A stretch of 64,000 nucleotides of DNA from assembly GCF_000183365.1 (NCBI RefSeq), contig NC_014751.1, forward strand, positions 62,001 through 126,000, given 5' to 3'. Source of the stretch: Mycoplasma leachii PG50 (GTDB taxonomy: Bacteria; Bacillota_I; Bacilli_A; Mycoplasmatales; Mycoplasmataceae). Shown here in pieces: positions 1-9,670 of the stretch (position 1 is its first letter; the number at the start of each line of letters is the position of its first letter). The position numbers and the translations under genes are program-made. The notes below the pieces were generated by a model. That model was not told the origin of the DNA. It searched no databases and worked only from the letters and a program-made list of their open reading frames with translations.

Positions 1-1532
1 TTAAATGAATTTGGTGTAGTAAGTGTTTTAACTGTTTTTTGGTTATTTATAGCATTTTGTACATCTGATTTTAAAATTCTTCCATTTTGTCCAGACCCAG
101 TAATTGTTGATAAATCAACATTATTAGCTTTAGCTAGTTGTTGAGCTTGACTATAAGCTTTTGATGGGGTTTTGATTTTATCAATTTTTGCTGGTTGAAT
201 TTTATCTTCAAAGAAATTTGATCTAGCTAATTCAGCAGAATTTTTTGAATTATTGATTCTTTTTTGATTTACAGCTGCTATTGAACTTTCTCCTTTTAAA
301 ATTACACCAGAGTTTCTACTTGGTAGTTTTGACTTTGCAACTTTATCAGAAATTGATTGTTTAACTGCTGCAGTAGAATTATTATTTGTTATTGAAGAAC
401 TTGAAATTTCAGATGTATCAGTTGGATTTGATGATGTATTATTCTTTTTATTTTTAAATTTAGAAATTCCAGCACCAATTCCAGCTGTAGTAATTTTTCC
501 AGCAAGTTTTAATGCTGCAGCTGGTGATGAAACACTAATTGATTCACCAGTTAAATCACCTAAAAGATTAGCTCCTTTTGAAACAAACGTTGCTGAAGAA
601 ACAATTCCAACTAAAGTTACAAGACTTTTGATAATACTTTCACCAAAGTTTGAAATATGTCCTGCTTTTCCACTTGAAGTAATAGCAGCAACTATTGGAT
701 CTAATAATCTATTTGTAAAATAATTTAAAAATAAGAATGAAACATTTCAAATAAACATTAAGCCTAGAACAGCAAACGATTTTCCAATGATTTTTTCTCT
801 AATATATTTTTTAAAGATTTTTTGACCATCAAAAACTGCTGAAATTCCATAAATTGGAGAAGTAATAAATAAAGTAAATAATTCCATTGATTTTTGCATA
901 ATTGCAATTGAAAATTGAATATAAGTTCAAGTTACTAAAACAGTTGTTATTAATGGAAAAATTGGATTAACATCTTCAACTCAATTTAAAAAAACTTTTA
1001 TTTTCATATTTAGTGAAATGTTTTGAACATCATAAGGAAAATTAGATTTCTTAAGACCTGTTTTTAAGATATTTTCAATTATTGTTTGTGAAGCTGATTG
1101 ATTTTCTAATCCAAATGCAAGTTTAATTAAATCAAAAAAGATTGAAACAACATATTGTAGTAAAAAGAAAGCTATTGGCATTGTAGAAACAAATAATGTC
1201 GCTATAACTATTCCTTTAACTGTTTGTTTGATGTGTTTTCTGGAATCTTCTTTTGCTATTAAAAAAACAAAAAAGAAGATAAATGAAATAATAGCAATAG
1301 CAGCTGCTATAATTGCGATTGTTTTAAATGCTTGTGGAAGTTTACTTACACTAAAATCATCGCCACCAAAAATTAGAAGCTTTATTAAATCTCTACCAAA
1401 AAAATCAACTATAACAGCTAATCCTGCTGGGATAGCTAAAAGTGGGAGTAGAAGACATCATAATAGAAAATTTGGTAAATTTTCAAAAATACGTCTTGTT
1501 GTATCTATAAAATCGCCTATCTTTTTAAACAT
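1..1532 (-). CDS. VirB6/TrbL-like conjugation channel protein (partial, C-terminus off window)
   Basis: At least 510 residues are visible; the start is the ATG at 1532 behind an AGAAAGGATAAT ribosome site, and the frame runs open to base 1. The N-terminal half has at least five to six hydrophobic segments (for example FLLWCLLLPLLAIPAGLAV, TIAIIAAAIAIISFIFFFV and PIAFFLLQYVVSIFF). A serine/asparagine-rich linker follows, and then a module at about residues 455-490 containing VDLSTITGSGQNGRILKSDV, which matches the peripheral-subunit/E3-binding fold. Topology and position resemble the polytopic ICE protein (Mbov_0396-type) that precedes the TraE ATPase in mycoplasma ICEs; this is family inference. 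TraE would then lie beyond the left edge. It opens its own unit behind leader copy 1. Broad role confidence is fair; exact family unproven. Confidence 0.62.
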
Positions 1533-1565
1533 TTTTATTATCCTTTCTATAAGCTTTTTTTAAGC

Positions 1566-1729
1566 TTTGATTTGTAAGGATTTAGAAAAAACGAAAAAAG
1601 CAACCTAAGTGGTTGCTTGTGTAAAACAAAAAACATTATCTAAAATAACGTTTTTTGATATGGTTTCAATTCTGTTAAAAGACTTGAAAAAATTAATTAA
1701 TTTTTCGATGTTAAATTAATTTTAACATA
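1566..1729 (-). promoter_or_regulatory. Shared operon leader, copy 1 (attenuator-like)
   Basis: About 165 bp almost identical to 5975-6140 and 13628-13793. Read on the minus strand it has an inverted repeat TGTTAAA/TTTAACA, an AT-rich stretch, a hairpin (CAAAAAACGTTAT pairing with ATAATGTTTTTTG), then a second hairpin AAGCAACC/GGTTGCTT (1598-1618) followed by a T run, i.e. a good intrinsic terminator. The terminator lies 66 bases before the start codon of the channel protein, so the gene must be read through it. What is seen is the repeat and the hairpins; attenuation or antitermination is inferred. Confidence 0.7.
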
Positions 1730-1809
1730 AATAATTAGTCTTTTTAAGAGAAATTTAGTCAAGATGATTTAAAATTTGAAACTAATTTTTAAATAATAGT
1801 TATTTAACA

Positions 1810-2976
1810 TTATTTTCAATAACTAGGTTTTAATTTAGGAAATCTTTTAATTGTATATGGTAATCGATCATGTTTAAAAATACCATTTCAAGCAATAATT
1901 TCTTCTACTTTTCAACCTTGCTTTTTTCATTTCTCATAATCATATTCATCATATGAATCGTCGTCAACTAAAAGCGCTTTTTTATTAACTCTTTTTTCAT
2001 CACCGTCTTTATCAATTAAAATGAATTGACCATCATTTTCATAGTCTCCATAAGAGTAATATAAATCTATTTTAAAAAGTGTAGGAATAAATGCATATAA
2101 AGTAAGTTCTAGTTCATCTTTATTATTTCAATCTACAAAATCATTTTTTGTATGATTTTTTTTGATTTTCATCTTGGTTTCATATCAGCTTTGTTTGGAA
2201 TCCATATCAGAAAATTTATATGTTATAGTGGTTTTTTTATTTAAACCCTCACCAGTTACTGTTTCGTTTTTATATACATACTTTACTTTAGTTTCACTAA
2301 AATCATAAGTATAAGAATCTTTATTAAAAATAGATTCATCAAGATTATCATAATTATTTTTCTTTAATAAGTAAAAGAAGTCTTCTTTTACTTTGTCAGG
2401 ATAAGTGTTGTTTTTAAAACTTTCAAGTTCTTCAATTTCGACTCACATCTTTTTTCTTGAAATAATTTCATCAATATCTAAAATACCTAAAGAAACATTA
2501 TTTAAAGTTGTTGATAAAGATGAAGATTTGTTATTAAGTCCAGTTGCTTTTAAATTAAGATTAACAGTTTGATTTCTACCACGTTCTAATAAACTAGATT
2601 TATTAGTTATTTCAAAAGAGATATTATTAAAAGAATTATTATTGTTAGTTAAATGTGCAGATATTTCAGATTGAAGTTTTTCTAAATTCTTATATTTTTT
2701 ATTAGAAAGTGTAGAGTTTAAAGAATTAGAAACCTCTTTTAATTGCTTATTTAAAGTGGTTATGTTTGGGTCAATTATAGGTTTTAACTCATCAATTGGC
2801 TTTATTGGTTGTGGAGTAGGTTTTTTTGGTTGTTTATCAGAAATGGGTTTTTTATTGTCAGTTGGTTTAGAAACTTTTTGTTTGTTTTTATAAATAACTA
2901 CAGGTGGAATTATTATAGCTGTTAGTAAAATAGGAACAGAAACTAAAGGAATTCACACAGTTTTTTTAAGTTTCAT
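1810..2976 (-). CDS. Membrane-anchored or exported element protein, unknown function
   Basis: 388 residues, with several TGA tryptophan codons. ATG at 2976 follows the AGAAAGGATATTT ribosome site. A single N-terminal hydrophobic segment (VWIPLVSVPILLTAIIIPPV, residues 7-26) without a lipobox cysteine suggests an uncleaved anchor or a signal peptide. A lysine/proline-rich stalk follows (about residues 33-65), then a polar domain rich in N, D, K and Y. The C-terminus has several acidic patches and ends LKPSYWK. It is the last gene of the unit that begins at 5944, between two DUF285 genes and leader copy 1. I do not recognise the family. The setting suggests a surface component of the transfer element, but this is inference. 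Confidence 0.7.
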
Positions 2977-3098
2977 AAATATCCTTTCTATTAATATTGA
3001 TTTTTAGTATTTGTAATAATTATATTTGTTTTAGTTATTCATTATTAGTTGAATACTTTTTTTGTTGAAGTATATAAAAATGTATATTTTGATATGCC

Positions 3099-3887
3099 TT
3101 ATTTATTAAATTTTGGAAGCTTTTTATGTTTAAATTTGGATAAGGTAAAGGAGTTGGAATAGTTAAAATTTTTTACATTAGATATATCTCATTTAGACAA
3201 ATCTTGATTAAATGAACTAGCTTCAAAAAACATTGCTGACATATCTCTTACATTTGATGTATTTCAAGAATTTAAATTTTGATTAAATTCTTTAGCATAA
3301 AAAAACATATAACTCATATCTCTTACATTTGATGTGTTTCAGTTACCTATTGGTTGGTTGAATGATTTTGCACCATTAAACATAGCACCCATATCAGTAA
3401 CATTTGATGTGTTTCACATTGAGATATCTTGGTTAAAATTTGATGCACCTAGAAATAATCCTCACATATTATTTACATTTGAGGTATCTCAATATTGAAT
3501 TCCGTCAATAAATTCGTTTTCATTATCTTTAAATGCAAATTTTAAACTTGTGATTTCTTTTGGTAAAGCACTAGGTACTTTTTTAATGGTTATCGGCATA
3601 TGTTGGATTTGAATTTCACTTTTAGAGTTAACAAAATATCCAATTTCTAAACATTCAGTTTTATCAGCATTATAAATAGCTTCTTTTCTATCAGACATTT
3701 CTTTAACTTCTTCAGTGTCATCTGTTCTAGTTAGACTCATTTCATCATCTATATATGTTTGGTCAGTGTCATCAAAATCTTCGTCAAAATCATCTATATC
3801 TTGAGTAAAGTCATCATTATCATCGTCGTCATCAAAAAGTTTATAAAGTTCTTTTGTAATTTTTAGTCCTAATAAATATTCAATCAT
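3099..3887 (-). CDS. BspA-like DUF285 repeat protein with acidic N-terminus
   Basis: 262 residues. ATG at 3887 has the AGAAAGGATACAA ribosome site; an upstream in-frame ATG (4070) lies inside the neighbouring gene and lacks a site. The first 18 residues (MIEYLLGLKITKELYKLF) precede a striking acidic run (DDDDDNDDFTQDIDDFDEDF), so there is no normal signal peptide. From about residue 90 comes AIYNADKTECLEIGYF, the conserved lead-in of mycoplasma DUF285 proteins, followed by about five 25-residue repeats of the type FNQDISMWNTSNVTDMGAMF. DUF285 repeats form leucine-rich-repeat-like surfaces in many ruminant mycoplasma surface proteins. It is a paralogue of the adjacent 3934-4776 gene. Without an export signal it may be cytosolic or secreted by another route. 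Confidence 0.8.
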
Positions 3888-3898
3888 TTGTATCCTTT

Positions 3899-3930
3899 CT
3901 AGGTATATCAAGGTGTATAACTTGATATAT
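3899..3930 (-). repeat. Intercistronic palindrome AGGTATATCAAG
   Basis: A 12-bp arm AGGTATATCAAG and its near-perfect inverse CTTGATATATCT are separated by 8 bases. It sits between the stop of one DUF285 gene and the ribosome site of the next, and belongs to a family also found at 8446, 9419, 10423 and 11465. There is no T run, so it is not a classical terminator; processing/stability hairpin or protein-binding site are both possible. Confidence 0.6.
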
Positions 3931-3933
3931 CTT

Positions 3934-4776
3934 TTAGCTAGTTGTTTTGCTAAATTTAGGTCAATATTGTTTTTTTCAATTTGTATTAGAAACATTGATA
4001 CGTTGGCTTCATTTTCAGACATTAGAAGTATTTCAGTTTGATAAATCTTGATTGAAATTTTCTGCTCCATAAAACATATATTCCATATTAGTTACATTAG
4101 AAACATCTCATTTTGATATATCTTGATTAAAAGAAGTAGCACCGAAAAACATTCCGCACATATTAGTTACATTTGATGTATTTCAGTTACCAATTGGTTG
4201 GTTGAAGGTGTAAGCATTAGAAAACATAAAATCCATATATTTTACATTTGATGTATCTCAATTATTAATGGGTTGGTTAAAGTTTTTTGCTTCATAAAAC
4301 ATTCTTGACATATTTATTACATTTGATGTATCTCAGTTGCCGATGGGTTGATTAAATTTATCAGCTGCATAAAACATATGACTCATATTTTCAATGTTTG
4401 AGGTGTTTCACATTGAAATATCTTGGTTGAAATTGCTTGCTTGAAAAAACATAGCACTCATATTTTTTACTTTAGAAGTGTCTCATTTGCCTATTGGTTG
4501 GTTGAAGGTGTAAGCATTAGAAAACATAGATGATATATTAGTTACTTTTGAAATATCTCAATATTGAATTCCATCAATAGATTCATTTTCATTATCTTTA
4601 AATGCACATTTTAAGATTGTGATTTGTTTTGGTAAGGAAGATGGCACTTTTTTAGTTGTTGGATTAAATGGTTCAATTTGAATTTCGCCAGCTTCATTTG
4701 TAAAATATCCAATTTCTAAACATTCGGTTAAGTTTGAGTTGTAGATTGCTTTTTTGTAAGGTTTTGGATTGTTCAT
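3934..4776 (-). CDS. BspA-like DUF285 repeat protein
   Basis: 280 residues with many TGA tryptophans. ATG at 4776 (MNNPKPYKKAIYNSNLTEC) follows AGAAAGGATTTAATTAT. After the lead-in TECLEIGYFTNEAGEIQIEP and the segment LPKQITILKCAF there are about eight 25-residue DUF285 repeats of the form FNQPIGNWDTSNVINMSRMF. It ends NTNWKKQYWPKFSKTTS, a common terminal cap in this family. No signal peptide is visible. It is co-oriented and paralogous with the gene downstream, so the pair probably arose by duplication. DUF285 proteins are known in mycoplasmas as variable, often surface-exposed proteins; here the pair rides on the mobile element, which suggests host-interaction or donor-recipient contact cargo (inference). 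Confidence 0.82.
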
Positions 4777-4888
4777 ATAATTAAATCCTTTCTGGTTTGT
4801 GGATATATAAGGTATATATGTTATATAAGATTTATACCTATTTATGTTTGTAGAATGACTTATTATCAATGAAAAAGTTTTTTTGAGT

Positions 4889-5806
4889 TCATTGTTCTTT
4901 ATCAACTTGATTTAATTCATCATTGATTCCAAAAATCTTTGCGTCTAAATCATCTAAAACAGATAGAATATGTGCTTCAAGAGTCTTTGGTTCAACAGGA
5001 GAACCAAACTCATTTTTACCGTGACTTGCTAATATCATATGTTGAAGTAAAGTAACATATTTTTCATCATCTTTATTTGTAAAACCAAGTTGTTCAGCTA
5101 TTTTATTAACTTCAGTATTTCCTATAGAAATATGTCCTAATAACTTACCTTGTAAACTATAATCACTACCATTAACATCTGAAATTTCAATAACTTTACC
5201 TATATCGTGTAATATAGCTCCACACATTAATAAATCTCAATCAGTTGATGTATATTGATAGTTTGATTTTAAAGCTAAGGCGTTTTTTACAAGTGTGTAA
5301 CTGTGTCAAAATAAACCACCATTTAAATTGTGATGAATTCTTAATCCGCCTGGATAATTTAAAAAATCTTGTTCATATTTTTTAAGTAAATTCAAAGTAA
5401 TTTCTCTATAAACTTTATTTTCAACTTCATTTATAAGTGAAATTAAATAATTGTATTCTTTGTTTGTATCTAAAATGCTTGTTTTAGTGAAATCATCAAT
5501 TGATAAATCATATTTAAATAATTCATTTTCGTTTATAATTTGATATTTTTTTACAATAAGTTGGATTTTTGATTGATATTCATCTAAATCTCCTGATGAA
5601 ATTAAAATATAAGAATTTGGTGTAATTTTTTCTTTATCAATTTCTTTGCAATTTCATAATTTAGCTTGTAAAGTTTTTGTTCTATCAAATAAAGTAATTG
5701 ATAAAAATTCTTTATCCGATGAAGTTGTTGAAATTTTAACTTCTTTAATTTTTGCTATTGTAGAAATATTTTTACTGGGTTTTGTTAATTTATTAAATTT
5801 TTGCAT
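4889..5806 (-). CDS. YhaM/CBF1-like OB-fold plus HD-domain 3'-5' exoribonuclease
   Basis: 305 residues, close to the roughly 314 of Bacillus YhaM. ATG at 5806 follows AAAGGAGAATAAA. The N-terminal part (about residues 10-90) has the OB-like pattern EFLSITLFDRTKTLQAKLWN. The HD domain follows with FWHSYTLVKNALAL, CGAILHDIGKVIEI, GHISIGNTEVNKIAEQLG and HMILASHGKNEFGSP, supplying the expected metal-ligand histidines and aspartate. YhaM trims RNA and single-stranded DNA 3' ends; the Staphylococcus aureus homologue CBF1 was described as binding the replication enhancer of a rolling-circle plasmid. That makes its presence beside a RepB-like protein suggestive. It is second in the unit behind leader copy 2. 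Confidence 0.82.
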
Positions 5807-5821
5807 TTTATTCTCCTTTAA

Positions 5822-5944
5822 TTATTTGTCAGCTTCTGCTAATATGTTTAATATTATTTTCAAGTCGTGTTCCATACAATCTTCACAAGAAAGTGTTTTT
5901 CCACTAGGTAAAACATTTTTGTTTTTATGTGTACATTTTTTCAT
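5822..5944 (-). CDS. Tiny zinc-knuckle-like protein (40 aa)
   Basis: 40 residues, first gene behind leader copy 2 (start 64 bases from the terminator stem). It begins MKKCTHKNKNVLPSGKTLSC and continues EDCMEHDLKIILNILAEADK. Cys4, His6, Cys20 and Cys23 (CxH...CxxC) could bind one zinc ion, followed by an amphipathic helix. Its stop is 15 bases before the YhaM-like ATG, so the two are surely co-transcribed and may work together. No strong ribosome site is visible (AGAGAAATACTT only). Function unknown; the conserved-looking Cys/His pattern and operon position support it being real. Confidence 0.6.
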   Translation of the reverse strand: MKKCTHKNKNVLPSGKTLSCEDCMEHDLKIILNILAEADK

Positions 5945-5974
5945 AAGTATTTCTCTTTTGTTTATTCGTTATCA

Positions 5975-6140
5975 TTTGATTTGTAAGGATTTAGATAAAA
6001 TGAAAAAAAGCAACCTAAGTGGTTGCTTGTGTAAAACAAAAAACATTATCTAAAAATAACGTTTTTTGATATGGTTTCAATTCTGTTAAAAGACTTGAAA
6101 AAATTAATTAATTTTCCGATGTTAAATTAATTTTAACATA
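5975..6140 (-). promoter_or_regulatory. Shared operon leader, copy 2 (attenuator-like)
   Basis: Second copy of the 165-bp leader, nearly identical to copies 1 and 3. Its terminator stem AAGCAACC/GGTTGCTT is at 6008-6028, 64 bases before the ATG at 5944. It lies just downstream of the dnaB-like stop (6183), so it could also end that transcript while starting the next one. Confidence 0.7.
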
Positions 6141-6182
6141 TTTTATAGTCATTTTAAATATGTCTTTTATCTAAGTTAACTA

Positions 6183-7496
6183 CTAAAATGTTGGATTAGT
6201 AAAGATCCCATATTGTTTTTCAAAATTAAGTGTAATTGTTCCAGTAGCACCATTTCTATGTTTTGCAATAATTAGTTCAGTTGGTTCAGTTTGTAACTTT
6301 TTATTAGAATTTTCATTTTTATCATAATAACTTTTTCTATATAAAAAAGTTACAATATCAGCGTCTTGTTCTATTGCTCCAGAATCTCTTAAATCAGATA
6401 ACATAGGACGTTTGTCTTCTCTAGTTTCAACTCGTCTACTTAATTGTGATAAACAAATAATTGGAATATCAAATTCTCTTGCAATTTGTTTTAATTGTCT
6501 TGAAATTTCACTGATTTCATTTTGTCTGTCTTTATTTTCGACCGCTTTAATTAATTGTAAATAATCTATGATACATAATTCAATGTTTTGTTCTTTTTTT
6601 AATTTATATAATCTAGTTCTAATTTGTTGAGTAGTTAATAATGCTGAATCATCAATATAAATATTATTAAGTTTTTCAGATAAACTGAATAGTTTATTTC
6701 AAGAATCTGTATTCAGAATTTTTGGATTTTTAAACGCTGATGAATCAACTTTACTAATTCTAGAAAGTAATCTAGCAATTAGTTGTTCACTTGACATTTC
6801 TAATGAAAATAAAGCAACTTTATGTTCTTTAAAAGCAGCATTTAAAGCTAAATTTAAAGCAAAGGCAGTCTTACCCATACTTGGTCTTGCAGCTAAAATA
6901 ATTAAATCTGAATTTTGTCATCCTGAAGTTAAATTATCTAAAGAATTAAATCCAGATGGAATACCCATACAATTTTGATTAGAACTAGATAATTCTGTTA
7001 ATTTATGTAAATAATGTTTAGATATTTCACTTGCATTTTTTATACTATACACTTTTGAGTCTTGTTCAATATTAATTAGTTTAGCTTGAGTATTTTCTAG
7101 TATTTGTTGAATATCTGTATTACTAATATCACATTGTTTGATTAAATCTTTACCAATTTCACTTAATCTTCTTTTATTACTATCTTGAACCAGAATATCA
7201 ATAAAAGTATTTAAGTTTTCATCAGTAAAATACTCAGCACACATTGTATAAATATCAATTTCTTCACTCTCTTTAGTTAATAATTTATTATCATATAAAT
7301 AATTAATAACAGCAATTGGGCCAGTTGGTTTTTTTCTAATTTTTAAATCTCTTGTAGCTTTATATATTGCTTTGTGTAAAGGTAATAAAAAATGATATTC
7401 TTTTAATCTTGAAATAATGTCATCAATTTTAGTCTCATTCATCATAGCTGCTGATAAAACAAATCGTTCAGCATATACAATTTCTTCTTCTGTCAT
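6183..7496 (-). CDS. dnaB: Replicative DNA helicase, DnaB family (element copy)
   Basis: 437 residues, near the 440-470 usual for DnaB. ATG at 7496 is preceded by AAAAGGAGTAAAA. The N-terminal helical domain ([20 protein letters not shown]) is followed by the RecA core: Walker [17 protein letters not shown], Walker [15 protein letters not shown], the motif [20 protein letters not shown], and the arginine-finger region [19 protein letters not shown]. The catalytic lysine and aspartate are present. A chromosomal dnaB is normally found elsewhere in mycoplasmas (known), so this is probably an element-borne helicase for its own replication or strand transfer. It is the last gene of the unit starting at 13592. 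Confidence 0.88.
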
Positions 7497-7637
7497 TTAT
7501 TTTTACTCCTTTTATATATTTTTGAATATTAAGTTATACAGGTTAATCATTATAGTTAGTAAGTATTTTTATATATTACAATATAGCAAAAACAATATAG
7601 CAAAGTATATATTGTGATATATCTTGTAAATAAATGG

Positions 7638-8399
7638 TTAATCATTTTTTGTTATTAAATCAAATATTTTAACTTCATCAAAGTTAGTTAAAATATGGTC
7701 TAAAAATTTTAATTTATATCAATTTAAAACATCATTAAATGAAGTGTGATAATCAAAACTATCATTTTTTTTATTAACAAATAGTACTTCATAATCATCT
7801 GGGACTTTATTTTCAATTTGTTTAAATAGTTTAATTGCTTCTGACAATAAATCCTTATATTCTGTTTCAAGTTGATGACGAGATAAACTATCTGAAATTT
7901 TTTCATACAATTCATCTAAATAAAATAAGTTATTATTTTCAAAAAAATCAGGTAAACTTTTTAAATAAGTAAGACAAAAAATTAAGTGTCTTAACTCATC
8001 ACTAAATTTTCAATTGTTTGGTGAAAATAAATTTGTTTTATTATAAGCAAAAAGATCTGGTTCAGGTCAACTTGATTGAAGAAATGTTAAATCATAAATA
8101 TTAAATATATATCTACTTAAAAAATCTAGTTTTTCAATTATTTGTTCATAAAGTTGTCCTAAAGAATTTGAATTATTAAAATCAAAAACTTCTTCATTAA
8201 AAAACCTGTTAGTTAAATTTTTTCATTAAATAAAAGTTGAATTTAGTTTTTCAAATTCTTTTTCTAATTCATCATTTATGTCAGTATAATTTTCAAAATT
8301 ATTAATTATCCAAGAACAATTTTTATTTAATTCTTGAACAACTAATTTTGCAGATGAAGTTAAAACTGGTTGAATATCATAAATCATATAATTTGACAT
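7638..8399 (-). pseudogene. Interrupted unknown gene (nonsense codon at 8226-8228)
   Basis: ATG at 8399 has the AGAAAGGAAACAAATTT ribosome site and encodes MSNYMIYDIQPVLTSSAKLV and on to residue 57, where an in-frame TAA occurs. The same frame continues for about 195 more codons to the TAA at 7638-7640 with good mycoplasma codon use and TGA tryptophans (for example LTNRFFNEEVFDFNNSNSLG). One substitution, TTA to TAA, would explain the break. The protein is acidic and helical, with no recognised domain and no membrane segment. It lies between the membrane protein at 8490 and dnaB. Either it is a decayed gene or only the 57-residue product is made. Confidence 0.6.
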
Positions 8400-8445
8400 A
8401 AATTTGTTTCCTTTCTATTATTTGGATTTTATAAATGATTCAAAA

Positions 8446-8492
8446 AAAGGTATATCAAGTTATATATTTTGATACATTTTGATATACCTTTA
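8446..8492 (-). repeat. Intercistronic palindrome AGGTATATCAA
   Basis: Arms AAAGGTATATCAA and TTGATATACCTTT frame a 21-base loop that holds a further partial arm. It overlaps the stop codon of the membrane protein gene and precedes the next ribosome site. Member of the AGGTATATCAAG family. Confidence 0.5.
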
Positions 8493-9371
8493 TTTTTTAA
8501 ATCTAGCAAAGAAATTAACTTTTCTTCTTTCAATTTTAAAGAACAAAATAAAGAAGAAAATTAATGATAATGAGATAGCTATAGTAATTATTAAAACAAT
8601 TAATGATCTACGGTTTGCTGTTTTTTTAAGTTTTAAAATTTCTTCTTCACTTAATAAACTTCTATTATAAGTACTTTCAAAATTTCCTTTTAATAACTTA
8701 ACTGATAATAAAGCAAAAATGTGATAACTAACTACTATAATAAGAACTATTAAACCTATTCAATATCCAATTACATTAGATTTAAATACTATTAGAATAT
8801 GTTCTTGAGTATTTCTAAATCAAAGTGAGATTAGATAAAATGTATAAATCACTAATGAAGTAGCAATTAAAATATAAGCAGAAGAACATAAATAATTAAC
8901 ATAATAAGGTTTTTGAATTAAACTTTTATATTTTTTAATAATAAAGAATGGTAAAAAATCAGGATTTTGGTTAATTAATATTTCTTTTTGATATCTTTTA
9001 ATTTGGATTTTAAATTGATAAGAATTTATCATATAAAAAACTAAAACTAAAAAGCTTATAACAATAGCTGTAATAATTCATTCTAAAGAAAGATTAGAGA
9101 TAAATTTAATATATTTGTTTAAATAATCTGTTTGAATACTAAAACCTATTTTATTAATTAGTTTTGTTAAAAAGTGAGTATATTTATTTATTAAAAACAA
9201 ACTTAGTAAAAAACAAGTTCAAAAAGAAAGTAAGTTAATTAATTTATATTTAACTTTTGTAAAAAAGATTAAAGATTTTATAGTTTTTGGAATAGTTATG
9301 TTAGTTAAAACAGGTTTTTGTACATAGTTTTTTGGTAATTGTTCATAACTATGATTAATTAGTTGTTCCAT
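8490..9371 (-). CDS. Polytopic membrane protein of the element
   Basis: 293 residues from ATG 9371 (MEQLINHSYEQLPKNYVQKP); an in-frame ATG at 9392 has no ribosome site, while GTAGG lies upstream of 9371. At least five hydrophobic segments are visible: LLSFWTCFLLSLFLI, WIITAIVISFLVLVFYMI, YILIATSLVIYTFYLISL, VIGYWIGLIVLIIVVSYHI and LIIVLIITIAISLSLIFFFI. The segment between the second and third is a charged loop (FKIQIKRYQKEILINQNPDF), and the tail is basic. It follows the ParA/RHH pair after a hairpin. I do not recognise a family; a mating-pair or entry-exclusion role is possible but unsupported. Confidence 0.72.
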
Positions 9372-9418
9372 AATTTTTTTACCTACTTTCATTAAACAAA
9401 TAAGTTTTTTTAAAAAAA

Positions 9419-9452
9419 AGGTATATCAAGTTATACACTTTGATATACCTTG
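9419..9452 (-). repeat. Intercistronic palindrome AGGTATATCAA
   Basis: Arms AAGGTATATCAA and TTTGATATACCTT around an 8-9 base loop, immediately after the stop of the RHH gene. Same family as 3899, 10423 and 11465. Confidence 0.55.
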
Positions 9453-9457
9453 ATTAC

Positions 9458-9670
9458 TTATTCAACACCATTTTTTAATTTATTAATTAATGTTTTTAAA
9501 TAATTAGAATAAATTTGTGATCTATTAGGTGGAGTACCTAAAATATTTTTGTATTCTTCTTCTAATAATTTAGTTTGTTTACTAATTGTTATACAAACTC
9601 TTTTTGAACTTGATTGTTTATATGAAACACCGTGATTAGAATAATCACTTCCTAAAATACTTTTTGGCAT
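9458..9670 (-). CDS. Ribbon-helix-helix ParA partner
   Basis: 70 residues; ATG at 9670 overlaps the parA stop by one base (TAATG), a translational-coupling arrangement. After a flexible, serine-rich N-terminus comes SSKRVCITISKQTKLLEEEY, a beta-strand followed by a helix, then GTPPNRSQIYSNYLKTLINK, fitting the ribbon-helix-helix fold with the strand carrying the DNA-contact residues. Small RHH proteins downstream of ParA ATPases act as centromere-binding ParB/ParG analogues in plasmids (known); the order here is the classic one. The AGGTATATCAAG palindromes nearby are candidate binding sites, which is inference only. Confidence 0.72.
   Translation of the reverse strand: MPKSILGSDYSNHGVSYKQSSSKRVCITISKQTKLLEEEYKNILGTPPNRSQIYSNYLKTLINKLKNGVE

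Noticed and set aside
1228..1563. Plus-strand open frame opposite the channel protein
   Set aside because: Antisense shadow of the minus-strand membrane protein; no ribosome site and hydrophobicity follows from the reverse strand.
3889..4070. Upstream extension of the 3099-3887 gene from ATG 4070
   Set aside because: It lies over the end of the neighbouring DUF285 gene in another frame and lacks a ribosome site; ATG 3887 has a strong one.
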